Source: an uncultured beta proteobacterium
Lineage (GTDB): Bacteria > Pseudomonadota > Gammaproteobacteria > Burkholderiales > Burkholderiaceae_C
Reading direction: 5' to 3'
Length of the DNA: 64,000 bases
Assembly (NCBI GenBank): GCA_903876735.1
Contig: CAIRAW010000014.1
Coordinates: 1 to 64,000, forward strand
Below the pieces are notes generated by a model. That model was given only the letters and a program-made list of their open reading frames with translations, was not told the DNA's origin and did not search any database. The position numbers and the translations under genes were made by a program. Position 1 is the stretch's first letter, and each line of letters begins with the position of its first letter. Positions 1 through 7,101 of this stretch are shown here, one piece after another.

Positions 1-689
1 GAGTTGACGATGGCAGCGTAGGCTGCTGGGTCCATGTACTGCGGCACGTAGGTGACGCCCTGGTTGAGCAAGGTGTTGACGAACGAACGCAGGTGGTTGC
101 GTGAGCCCTTGAGCAAGTTGTCGTAGACGAGACGGATGTCCTGGTTGTCGACGCCGAGCAAGGCCGTATTGATGTCGAGCATGTCGATTTCTTCAATCGC
201 AGCGCCAACCTTGAGCGCCTCGATCAATGAAGTCAGGCCACTTGCTAACAGTTGCGTGTACAGCCCTTGCAGCATCGTGTTTTGAAACAGTCCGCCAGCC
301 AATGTTGCGGCCGGGTCGTTCAGGCTGTAGCGCAGCAGCAATTGGCGCACCGCTTCGGTGTGGGTGGCTTCGCTGTTGGCAATGTTGCCAAAAACACGGG
401 TGCTCGCGCCCCACAGCACATCCATTTGGGCGTAGACATCGTGGGCGAGTTTTTCTTCTTCGCGCATGTAGACCAGGGATTCCTGCTCGGCCACACTGAG
501 GCTTTCGATGGGTAAGGCCGCCAGGGATAAGCCGAGCGCTGTGCTGTTGAAACTGGAGACGCCGTTGGCATCGACTACCAGGGGCGGTCCCCCATTGCCT
601 GCGCCATTTGCGTTGTCGCCGCCCCCGCAGGCGAGCAAGGAAAGGCTGACCAACAAGGTTGCCGTGATTTTCGCTAAAAGTGTTTTCAT
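1..689 (-). CDS. DUF2202 ferritin-like lipoprotein (3' end outside window)
   Basis: The reading frame runs from an ATG at 687-689 leftwards off the edge of the window without a stop, so only the first 229 residues are seen. The N-terminus is a lipoprotein signal: a hydrophobic stretch ending in SLSLLAC, with the lipidated Cys near residue 21, followed by a Gly/Asn-rich linker. The body is helical and carries the EEEKLAHDVY and SEATHTEAV segments and a later GSRNHLRSF segment. These are the conserved Glu/His clusters of the DUF2202 ferritin-like fold, so metal binding is plausible; the physiological role of the family is not established. It is the last visible gene of a minus-strand set of exported proteins lying divergent from an OmpR/EnvZ-type pair. 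Family assignment is from memory of the motif pattern. Confidence 0.8.
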   Translation of the reverse strand, partial: MKTLLAKITATLLVSLSLLACGGGDNANGAGNGGPPLVVDANGVSSFNSTALGLSLAALPIESLSVAEQESLVYMREEEKLAHDVYAQMDVLWGASTRVFGNIANSEATHTEAVRQLLLRYSLNDPAATLAGGLFQNTMLQGLYTQLLASGLTSLIEALKVGAAIEEIDMLDINTALLGVDNQDIRLVYDNLLKGSRNHLRSFVNTLLNQGVTYVPQYMDPAAYAAIVN

Positions 690-738
690 GGTATTTCTTT
701 GTGAGTGAGTGGGTCAATCGCGAGGCCTTGAAGCGGCA

Positions 739-1404
739 TCAATGGCGATAACGACTCGAACCCCAGTAACCAAACCCGAACTGAATGGCGATGGGCGGGT
801 AATAGGGTTGTGTGTAGTAAGTCGGGTAAGCCGGCGCGCCAACAACTGCCCCGTTGGGTAACAGATAGACCGACTGTGCGTTGATTGGTGCTTGGGTTTG
901 CTCGCCAATCAGCGCCGACGCACCGACCGGCATAAGTTGAATCTGCAGCGTGGCGCCTGGATCCTGCGCCATTTGCACCGCATAGCGCTTGCCGGCATAT
1001 TCGTACACCACGTTGTAGGCCACAACGCGGTTTTCATACAGCGTCCTGATTTCGCAGCGCTGGACGTTTTCGAGATGGGTAGATCCCTGACCTTCGACAC
1101 GGTCACCCACAACCGAGCCGCCGATGACGCCCAGCATGGTCGCCGCTGCGCGGGCGCTGCCACTGCCCACGGCATTGCCGATCACTCCCCCAGCGATGGC
1201 GCCCATCAGCGCGCCAGCGCCAGACTTGGGTGCTTGCACAGCGACCTGCTCGGTCGTGCACACCTGACGGGGAACGCCAACTTGTTGCGTAACCGGCGTG
1301 GAGGAAATGACTTGCCCCAGTTCCTGGGCCAGAGCGGCGCCAGCAGCCAGCACCAAGACTGGCGTTACAAGAGCGACTCTTAAGATGATTTTGACGTGTT
1401 TCAT
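739..1404 (-). CDS. Glycine-zipper 2TM-domain outer-membrane/periplasmic protein
   Basis: A 221-residue exported protein with a clear signal peptide (cleavage after LAAGAALA, about residue 26). The middle holds two closely spaced glycine-zipper hairpins, GALMGAIAGGVIGNAVGSG at about residues 63-81 and LGVIGGSVVGDRVEG just after. This is the pattern of the Gly-zipper_2 / rickettsial 17-kDa antigen family, which inserts in or associates with the outer membrane. The C-terminal third is Tyr/Pro-rich (YPTYYTQPYYPP). Two cysteines occur in the mature protein before and after the zipper. It sits 50 bases upstream of the DUF2202 lipoprotein gene on the same strand and downstream of two small secreted protein genes, so all four could be co-transcribed. 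Specific function is unknown. Confidence 0.8.
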   Translation of the reverse strand: MKHVKIILRVALVTPVLVLAAGAALAQELGQVISSTPVTQQVGVPRQVCTTEQVAVQAPKSGAGALMGAIAGGVIGNAVGSGSARAAATMLGVIGGSVVGDRVEGQGSTHLENVQRCEIRTLYENRVVAYNVVYEYAGKRYAVQMAQDPGATLQIQLMPVGASALIGEQTQAPINAQSVYLLPNGAVVGAPAYPTYYTQPYYPPIAIQFGFGYWGSSRYRH

Positions 1405-1486
1405 GACTGGCTTTCAATAAATTTGACGTGCTGACACCCTGCGCAGGGCATTTGCGGCCCTGCGCTTGCTGCTACTGCAGTGGGGC

Positions 1487-1825
1487 TCAGTTAGTGACGG
1501 GAGCGGGCACTGGCATCGGTGCAGTGGTGGTCAGGCCGGTGCCGGGCGTGTGAATGCCGCGTCCACCGTTGGACGATCCGGCTTGCCCCGTTCCAGGTGC
1601 TACGGCGCCCGGACCCGTGATCGGCGTCTGGATGCGTGTTTGCAGCGGCGTTGTGCCGGTGGTCAGACCCGTGCCCGGCGTGTGGATGCGGGTTTGGGTG
1701 CCAGCGGTGCTGGCCGCGCCTTGCGAACCCGCACCCGCCGGTGCGCCACGACCCTGTGCAACAGCAACTGAAGAGACGGCCAGGATGCTGACCAGGGCGA
1801 TAGTGGAGATGATTGACGATTTCAT
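1487..1825 (-). CDS. Small secreted low-complexity protein with IHTPGTGLT motifs
   Basis: A 112-residue protein starting at the ATG at 1823-1825, which follows AAGGAATGC on the minus strand. A longer frame upstream would remove the signal peptide from the N-terminus, so the shorter start is chosen. Residues 1-23 are a signal peptide (ending SSVAVA). The mature part is low in complexity: GRGAPAGAG, then RIHTPGTGLTTG, RIQTPITGP and GIHTPGTGLTT, ending in a Pro-rich tail. I do not recognise a family. The gene at 5947-6273 encodes a related protein sharing GRGAP(A/V)GA and IH(T/A)PGTGLT. It lies 28 bases downstream of another small secreted protein gene, in a run of exported-protein genes on this strand. 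Confidence 0.7.
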   Translation of the reverse strand: MKSSIISTIALVSILAVSSVAVAQGRGAPAGAGSQGAASTAGTQTRIHTPGTGLTTGTTPLQTRIQTPITGPGAVAPGTGQAGSSNGGRGIHTPGTGLTTTAPMPVPAPVTN

Positions 1826-1853
1826 GATGCATTCCTTGAAGTGAATAAATGAA

Positions 1854-2186
1854 CTACCTTCCGCGACCCATGCCGCCCCGAAAACCACCACCTGTGCCCA
1901 TACCTTGCTGGCGATTTTCAAAGCCAGCGCCGTAAGGCAAACGCAGCGCACTTCTTTCCTCTTTTTTCTTGCCACCGATCTCGGAGAATTCGGCTTGATC
2001 CGTTACCGGGGCATCCGACTTCTCCTGTTCGGTACCTGGCGCCTTTTCTGTCACTGCTTTTTTCGGCAGTGAAAGATTGAGCGGAACTGCTGGCGCACTG
2101 GCTGGCCGCGCTGGCAAGGTCTGGGCAGAAACCGAAACGGTAACGATCAGCAGCAACAATGAGAGGAGAGAGGTGCGCTTGTTCAT
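1854..2186 (-). CDS. Small secreted protein with Gly/Arg-rich tail
   Basis: A 110-residue protein from the ATG at 2184-2186. The signal peptide is residues 1-21 (MNKRTSLLSLLLL onset, cleavage near VSVSA-Q). The mature chain begins Pro/Ala-rich, has a charged Lys/Glu middle (EKAPGTEQEKSDAPV, GGKKKEERSA) and ends in a Gly/Met/Arg tail (GMGTGGGFRGGMGRGR). No domain is recognised. It is the first gene of the minus-strand run of exported proteins and is divergent from the OmpR-type regulator at 2343, separated by 156 bases. A role in the envelope and control by that two-component pair are inferences from position only. Confidence 0.65.
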   Translation of the reverse strand: MNKRTSLLSLLLLIVTVSVSAQTLPARPASAPAVPLNLSLPKKAVTEKAPGTEQEKSDAPVTDQAEFSEIGGKKKEERSALRLPYGAGFENRQQGMGTGGGFRGGMGRGR

Positions 2187-2342
2187 GATGATTGTTTCCG
2201 GTGTTTGTAGGATGCATCCCGTGCGTCGCGCCATCATGTCACGCCTGCCGCGCTGTGTATCAGTTTGTCGCCGCAGGTATCGCCGTATGTCAAATCGCTC
2301 ACAGACAGCCTTGCAGGGCTTAAACTGCCTTCACCCCCCATC
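2187..2342. promoter_or_regulatory. Divergent promoter region between secreted-protein genes and OmpR/EnvZ-type pair
   Basis: This 156-base gap lies between the start of the small secreted protein gene on the minus strand and the response regulator on the plus strand. It must hold the promoter of at least one of the two units. I see no clear repeat or consensus -35/-10 pair that I would defend, so only the position is annotated. Confidence 0.4.
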
Positions 2343-3062
2343 ATGAGCGCTCTAACCTCCCCCCGCATTCTTGTCGTTGACGACGACCCCGATCTGCGTG
2401 AGCTACTTCGCACCTATCTGGGTGCCAACGGCTTTGGCGTTCAGACTGCGGGTGATGGTGTGGCCATGCGGGCGGCCTTGGCCACGGGCATGCCCGATGC
2501 CATCGTGATGGATCTGATGCTGCCGGGTGAAGACGGCCTGTCCTTGACGCGTTCGGTGCGGGCGCATTCTTCGGTTCCCATCCTGATGTTGTCGGCGCGC
2601 GGCGAAGAAATGGACCGCGTGATTGGCCTGGAAGTGGGGGCCGACGACTACCTGGCCAAGCCGTTCGGACCACGTGAATTGCTGGCGCGCCTGCGCGCTT
2701 TGTTGCGGCGCGGCCATCCGAGCCAGCCCGAGGTGGCAAACTCCGAAGGCTATCCGCATTTTGGTCTGTTTTCTCTCGACAGTGCGGGGCGTCGTCTGCT
2801 GCGCGAGGGCCTTGAAGTGCCGCTCACCAGTGCCGAGTTTGATCTGCTGGCGGCCTTTGTCGCGCATCCCAACCGCGTTCTCTCGCGCGACATGCTGGTG
2901 GACCTTCTGCGTGGCTATAACCGGGATCCATTTGATCGCAGCATCGACAACCGGGTCACCCGCTTGCGGCGCAAGATCGAGATCGATGCGTCGGCCCCTG
3001 CCTACATCCGCACCGTGCGTGGCGAAGGTTATCTATTCAATCCGCAAGGCAGTACCCCTTGA
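2343..3062 (+). CDS. OmpR-family response regulator
   Basis: A 239-residue DNA-binding response regulator. The receiver domain (about 7-120) has the acidic pocket VVDDD, the phosphoacceptor Asp57 in VMDLMLPGEDG, the Thr/Ser switch in MLSAR and Lys in YLAKPFGP. The C-terminal winged helix (about 140-235) has SAEFDLLAAF and VLSRDMLVDLLRG with the terminal hairpin RTVRGEGYLF. The frame is open further upstream, but the ATG at 2343 starts directly before the receiver fold and is preferred. Its stop codon overlaps the start of the histidine kinase gene by four bases, so the two form one operon. The local OmpR/EnvZ architecture suggests an envelope or osmotic/acid stimulus, and the divergent secreted-protein genes are candidate targets; both points are inference. 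Confidence 0.9.
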   Translation: MSALTSPRILVVDDDPDLRELLRTYLGANGFGVQTAGDGVAMRAALATGMPDAIVMDLMLPGEDGLSLTRSVRAHSSVPILMLSARGEEMDRVIGLEVGADDYLAKPFGPRELLARLRALLRRGHPSQPEVANSEGYPHFGLFSLDSAGRRLLREGLEVPLTSAEFDLLAAFVAHPNRVLSRDMLVDLLRGYNRDPFDRSIDNRVTRLRRKIEIDASAPAYIRTVRGEGYLFNPQGSTP

Positions 3063-4369
3063 GTACCCCGCAAAGTCTGGCACGCCAAACCACACTGATG
3101 CTGGCGGGCGCCTTTATCGTGATTGAGGTCTTGGTGGTTGCGTTGTTCGTTTTTTTCGTCCTGCTGCCGTTGGGGCGGCGCTCCGCCGATGATCTGGCTG
3201 GGCTGATGGTGCTGTCGGCACAGACCTGGGCTGAACTGCCACCCGAGACGCGACCCGCATTCGAAGAAGAACTACTCGCCAGTCATGCCTTAGCGCTGCG
3301 TCCGGCAAGCCCCTTGGCAGGCGTGGATGAATGGCATCCCATCTATTTCTACGTGCTTGAAGAGGCTCTTGCCAAGCGTACCGGCGGTGCGCAGCATCTG
3401 GTGCGTGAGAAAGTTGGTAATGCCACGTGGTACTGGTCGAACGTACCCACCGGCAGTGGTCAATTGGCGGTAGGTCTGGCGGAAACACGGATTGAGAGCC
3501 AACCCTTTACGGCCTTGCTGATCGGGTTGGTGGGCGGCTTGTTTTTTGTCGTTGCCCTGGCTTACGGTTTGGCGCGGCGCATCACACGGCCACTGGCACG
3601 GCTGGAAGCGGCAAGCGCCTTGGTCGGTCAGGGCGAAACCCCTTTGCTGTTGCCCGAAACCGGCCCTCGCGAATTGGCTACCTTGAGCCGGCGCTTCAAC
3701 GCCATGGTCAGACAGGTCAGCGAGTTGCTTACGGCGCGCACGACCTTGTTGGCGGGTGTTTCCCATGATTTGCGCACACCCCTGGCGCGCATGCGCCTGG
3801 CGCTCGAAATCATGAAGACCGACCCTGCGCCGGCCTTGATCGAGCGCATGGAACACGACATCGGGCAGATGAATCAGTTGATCGGCAATGTGCTGGACCT
3901 GGCACGCGGCCTCGAACACGAGGAAACCGTACGCGTTGATCTGGCTGAGTTTCTGAACGAACTTGCGGAGGACTTCTCGACACCGGACTGCGAGATTGTT
4001 GTCAACTGCCCGGCTTCCCAGTTCGTGCTGGCACGTTCAGCCTTACACCGCGCGATTGGCAATCTGCTGCAGAACGCCATTCGCTATGCACCTGCAGCGA
4101 CCGTGGAATTGACCTGCACCGTGACAGACCGGCAGTGCCGCATCGGCATCCTGGATCGTGGTCCCGGCATACCAGCTGACCAGATCGAGACGATGTTTCA
4201 GCCCTTTCACCGCCTTGATGCCTCGCGCAGCCCGGTAACCGGTGGCTCCGGGTTGGGCTTGGCCATCGTGCGTGAACTTGCGCGTGCCAATGGATGGGAG
4301 ATCATCTTGAGTGCACGAGCGGGTGGTGGCCTGGAAGCCTGGATTGTGCTTCCCGTCTCTACAAGCTGA
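3059..4369 (+). CDS. EnvZ-type sensor histidine kinase
   Basis: A 436-residue membrane sensor kinase beginning with TTG (3059-3061), translationally coupled to the regulator through a TTGA overlap. Residues about 14-38 form TM1, a periplasmic loop of about 110 residues follows, TM2 is about 152-172, then HAMP (RRITRPLARLEAA), HisKA with the phosphorylated His236 in SHDLRTPLARMR, and HATPase_c with N box NLLQNAIRYAP, G1 DRGPGIP and G2 GGSGLGLAIV. All catalytic motifs are intact. It would phosphorylate the adjacent OmpR-type protein. The periplasmic loop carries no recognisable ligand-binding domain, so the signal is unknown. Confidence 0.9.
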   Translation: MSTPQSLARQTTLMLAGAFIVIEVLVVALFVFFVLLPLGRRSADDLAGLMVLSAQTWAELPPETRPAFEEELLASHALALRPASPLAGVDEWHPIYFYVLEEALAKRTGGAQHLVREKVGNATWYWSNVPTGSGQLAVGLAETRIESQPFTALLIGLVGGLFFVVALAYGLARRITRPLARLEAASALVGQGETPLLLPETGPRELATLSRRFNAMVRQVSELLTARTTLLAGVSHDLRTPLARMRLALEIMKTDPAPALIERMEHDIGQMNQLIGNVLDLARGLEHEETVRVDLAEFLNELAEDFSTPDCEIVVNCPASQFVLARSALHRAIGNLLQNAIRYAPAATVELTCTVTDRQCRIGILDRGPGIPADQIETMFQPFHRLDASRSPVTGGSGLGLAIVRELARANGWEIILSARAGGGLEAWIVLPVSTS

Positions 4370-4380
4370 TCGTTCTGGCC

Positions 4381-5361
4381 CTACTCCGGCACACAAATTT
4401 GCCCACGTTTCATTGCCAGCAGGGTTCGCACAACCAGCATGCTCACCAGCAATAGCAGCAGCGTCATCAGCACGGGTACCAAGACGGAAAAGAAGATGCC
4501 GCCCACTTTTTCCAGCATGACGGTGCTGGCAATGGTCATCGCTGCCATCGGAAACGAATACGCCCACCAGGGCAGGGCAAATGTCAGCTTAACAAAGTGC
4601 TTCATCTGCGAAAACAGCAGCATAGTGGTGAACAGGGCAAAGTAGTACAGGATGCGCCCCACATCGTCGAGGACTCCGTTGTGCAATTTGACCCATGCGA
4701 TGAAGCCGACTGCTGGTGGCGCAAGCAGAATGAACAAAGTGGGCACAAGTTTGCCTGGCAACATCGGGTGAAAGAAAAATCGGTTCAACAACACGGCTAG
4801 AAGCGGCGTCCACATCATGATGCCGAAGCTGAAGTAAAACCATGACACTTCCGGAAAACCCATCGGCACACCGGCAGTGGGTACCAGAATGTTGCCCACA
4901 ATCGGGATAAACCAAGCCGGATTGCTGTGCTGCACCTGAAACTTCTCGTGATGCATCCAGGTCGACAAAATCACGAGCGTGAACAGCAGCTGAGCTGAGC
5001 TGCCAATTGCCCACAGGTAAAGTGAAATCACCGGATAACGACTCAGGGCTGCAATGCTGAGCAAGAGCATGCCGATGGACATGGTTGGGAAAAAGCTCAT
5101 GCGGATCGGGTTATTGAATTCGTCAATGACGTGCTGGCGATGGAACAAAAACTTGGCTAGGTACGCAAAAGCAATCAGGGCGTACACCGTTGCGGTAAAT
5201 GCCAGCAAGTAGGAGCTCGGCGCAATCGACCAGCCCCAAAGATGTTCTGTTTTTTCAACAGCAATAGTAGTGCCCGCCAGTCCCATCACAATAGAAAAAA
5301 GGGAGACTGGCATATGTTCCAGGCGGCCGTGCGGCGCATCAGACGCGAGCGGGGTGTTCAT
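4381..5361 (-). CDS. SLAC1 / tellurite-resistance-dicarboxylate (TDT) family membrane protein
   Basis: A 326-residue integral membrane protein with about ten hydrophobic segments, beginning with a short cytoplasmic tail and the motif PVSLFSIVMGLAG that opens SLAC1/TehA-type channels. Family features include FPTMSIGMLLLSIAA, WFIPIVGNILVPTAG and WWAYSFPMAAMTIA, the last giving the internal pseudo-repeats of the fold. Members conduct anions such as chloride, nitrate or sulfite, or export C4-dicarboxylates; the sequence alone does not say which. It converges with the EnvZ-type kinase gene (11 bases apart) and stands alone as a transcript. Confidence 0.8.
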   Translation of the reverse strand: MNTPLASDAPHGRLEHMPVSLFSIVMGLAGTTIAVEKTEHLWGWSIAPSSYLLAFTATVYALIAFAYLAKFLFHRQHVIDEFNNPIRMSFFPTMSIGMLLLSIAALSRYPVISLYLWAIGSSAQLLFTLVILSTWMHHEKFQVQHSNPAWFIPIVGNILVPTAGVPMGFPEVSWFYFSFGIMMWTPLLAVLLNRFFFHPMLPGKLVPTLFILLAPPAVGFIAWVKLHNGVLDDVGRILYYFALFTTMLLFSQMKHFVKLTFALPWWAYSFPMAAMTIASTVMLEKVGGIFFSVLVPVLMTLLLLLVSMLVVRTLLAMKRGQICVPE

Positions 5362-5946
5362 AGGGAAAAATCTCCAACTGTTCTCGAACGATCATGGTAC
5401 ACACCACCGCCCAGGACGGCTGTCGCTCAAACGACCGAAAGCGGAATTCATCGAAACACACACCAGGCTGACTTTCGCAAAACGACCACTTAAACCAAGG
5501 GACGGAACCACCGCGTTTCCTCCACTGAGCGTCAGCTCTTGCATCCAAGATGCATCGTGACGAAAGGCAGGACCTACCCCCACTCGCTGACCTCAAGGGG
5601 CATATCGCGGAAATCCAACTTGAGCGCCAAGAATAAACAACTTGAGTTCGGTCCGAAGAAAGTTGACGTTCGTCCGAATTTGCCCATCTCTCGGGCACAG
5701 TCGTTCAACGAAGCCCATGTATATCTGCCGACTGTACGGTTCAAGCGCAGCGGAGATGATCGGTCGCAGTTTGAAATTGCTGGTGAAGTTCCGAGCAATT
5801 CCTAGCGCGACAGTTCTGCCTAACATCCCGCCTACCACGGGGGCCCCGAATTTCCACTGGCTGGCTAGTTGCTACTGTCAGTCACCAGAACAATACGGGC
5901 GCTAAAAGCGCCCGCTGCCTTAGTGGCAACCGTTTTCAATGCACGG
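5362..5946. other. Gene-free interval
   Basis: A 585-base gap upstream of the SLAC1-type gene and downstream of the Gly-rich secreted protein gene. All open frames here are short, lack convincing ribosome sites and have mixed codon use. The stretch 5580-5830 reads like a decayed intergenic repeat of the kind scattered in Burkholderiales genomes, but that cannot be confirmed without a genome. The promoter of the SLAC1-type gene must lie near 5365-5450. A hairpin at 5896-5914 is listed separately. Confidence 0.4.
5896..5914 (-). terminator. Hairpin downstream of Gly-rich secreted protein gene
   Basis: CGGGCGC-TAAAA-GCGCCCG forms a perfect 7-bp stem with a 5-base loop, 33 bases after the stop of the gene at 5947-6273. 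The run of U expected after the stem is poor (only UAUUG), so it may be a weak terminator or a 3'-end protecting hairpin. Confidence 0.4.
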
Positions 5947-6273
5947 CTACTTTGTCAACCCTGTACCAGGCGCATGTATGGCTTGTGCAGGCTGACTCTG
6001 CTGGGTCGCCGCACCAACCGGTGCGCCGCGTCCACTGCCATCGTTTGCAGGCACGCCGGTCCCGGTACCTACCGCAGCGCTGCCTGATGCAGCGCCCGCA
6101 CCTCCGGCTCCAGCACCAGCTGCTCCAGCACCACCGGCTCCAGCACCACCTGCTCCAGCACCACCTGCTCCAGCACCACCGGCTCCAGCACCACCTGCAC
6201 CGCCTTGGGCAAAGACGCCCGACATTACCGCCAACAATGTGGCCGCCAATACAGCTACTAATTTGGTCTTCAT
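5947..6273 (-). CDS. Small secreted Gly/Ala-rich repeat protein with IHAPGTGLT C-terminus
   Basis: A 108-residue protein from the ATG at 6271-6273, preceded by GGGAGATC on the minus strand. Residues 1-22 are a signal peptide (MKTKLVAVLAATLL onset, cleavage after GVFA). The mature chain opens with a pentapeptide repeat of Gly/Ala (AGAGG units) encoded by six tandem 15-bp repeats. It then has a short unique part (GRGAPVGAATQQSQ) and ends IHAPGTGLTK. The last two segments match the small secreted protein at 1487-1825. No known family is recognised. A 22-bp palindrome followed by a -10-like hexamer lies about 45-95 bases upstream and is shared with the gene at 8596. The neighbouring LuxR-type regulator is the likely controller. 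Confidence 0.7.
   Translation of the reverse strand: MKTKLVAVLAATLLAVMSGVFAQGGAGGAGAGGAGAGGAGAGGAGAGGAGAAGAGAGGAGAASGSAAVGTGTGVPANDGSGRGAPVGAATQQSQPAQAIHAPGTGLTK
6106..6195. repeat. Six tandem 15-bp repeats inside a secreted-protein gene
   Basis: Six contiguous 15-base units of the form (G/T)GCTCCAGCACCA(C/G)C cover exactly 90 bases. Each unit encodes five residues of the Gly/Ala repeat on the minus strand. Because the unit is a multiple of three, copy-number slippage changes protein length without shifting the frame. Confidence 0.9.
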
Positions 6274-6318
6274 GATGATCTCCCAAATAACAGGGATCGG
6301 GTTGATCCTTCCGCATTC

Positions 6319-6366
6319 ATCGTATGACGCTGCATTACTATTGGAAATACGCTCCAGAGCGTATTT
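6319..6366 (-). promoter_or_regulatory. 22-bp palindromic operator plus -10-like element, site 1
   Basis: On either strand AAATACGCTC-N2-GAGCGTATTT (6345-6366) is a perfect inverted repeat with 10-base arms. On the minus strand it is followed, after a conserved GCGTCATACGAT, by a TACGAT -10-like hexamer (6324 to 6319). With the usual distance from -10 to +1 the centre of the palindrome falls near -42 to -43. That is the position of class II activator sites overlapping -35. The same arrangement occurs at 9003-9050. The site serves the Gly-rich secreted protein gene that starts at 6273. Confidence 0.7.
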
Positions 6367-6436
6367 TGCGAGCGTGGAGAAATATCTTGTTGCCGAAAAT
6401 TGCACCTGGCTGGTCGCCGCCATAAATGCAGGCCAT

Positions 6437-7090
6437 TCAGCTTTGGACCAACCCCATGTGCACAGCGATCAGTGTGAGACGTGCGGTGTTGCTGGTGTCA
6501 AGTTTTTCGTGTAGATGCTCACGGTGCTTGCGGATGGTGGCAGGACTCACGTACAGCATTTCTGCGGCCTCTTCGATATTAAATCCTTCGGCCAGCAACT
6601 TGAGCACTTCGCGCTCGCGCTCGGAAAGATCTTCGGGATGAATCCGCACCATGGCACGCCCACTGCGCGTCACTGCGATTCGGACAGGCGCGCTGCGATG
6701 TCGCTCCAGTGCAGCGGCAAGCGCGGACACCACTTCCTCTCCAGGGCGATGCTTTGACAGGTAGGCATCGGCACCGGCCTCAAGCACCTCGGGCTCGGGG
6801 AACCAATGCTCAGCACCGGTAATGGCCACAATGGCCAGTTGCGGATCACGGCGGCGCAGACGGCGAATGCTGCTCAGTCCGTCAAGTCGCGGCATCGATA
6901 GATCGGTGATGATGGCATCCGCCGATGCGGACCGGGCCATATCTAGGAGTTCCAACCCGTCGCGGCTCAGCTCGATGCGGCCGATCCACGGAACGCTCTC
7001 GAACAGCATGCGTAGACTGTTGAGCACCAGCGGGTGATCATCAGCGATGACAAGGGTGAACTTTTGAGGACTGATAAGGGAGTCCGTCAT
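6437..7090 (-). CDS. NarL/LuxR-type response regulator
   Basis: A 217-residue two-domain regulator starting at the ATG at 7088-7090; the longer frame overlaps the kinase gene and has no receiver sequence. The receiver domain (12-130) has IADDHP, phosphoacceptor Asp63 in ITDLSMPRLDG and a Lys at LSKHRPGEE. The LuxR-type HTH (about 150-212) carries LSEREREVLKLLAEGF and ATIRKHREHLHEKL. It is 11 bases downstream of the histidine kinase gene on the same strand, so the pair is co-transcribed. The two identical palindromes at 6345 and 9029 flank the system and are of a size and symmetry suited to a LuxR-type dimer. Direct control of both secreted-protein genes is inferred from this geometry. Confidence 0.9.
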   Translation of the reverse strand: MTDSLISPQKFTLVIADDHPLVLNSLRMLFESVPWIGRIELSRDGLELLDMARSASADAIITDLSMPRLDGLSSIRRLRRRDPQLAIVAITGAEHWFPEPEVLEAGADAYLSKHRPGEEVVSALAAALERHRSAPVRIAVTRSGRAMVRIHPEDLSEREREVLKLLAEGFNIEEAAEMLYVSPATIRKHREHLHEKLDTSNTARLTLIAVHMGLVQS

Positions 7091-7101
7091 GTTCGCGATT
7101 C

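Noticed and set aside
6106..6195. Regularly spaced repeats as a possible CRISPR or clustered binding sites
   Set aside because: The 15-bp units are contiguous, without spacers, and encode the protein repeat in frame.
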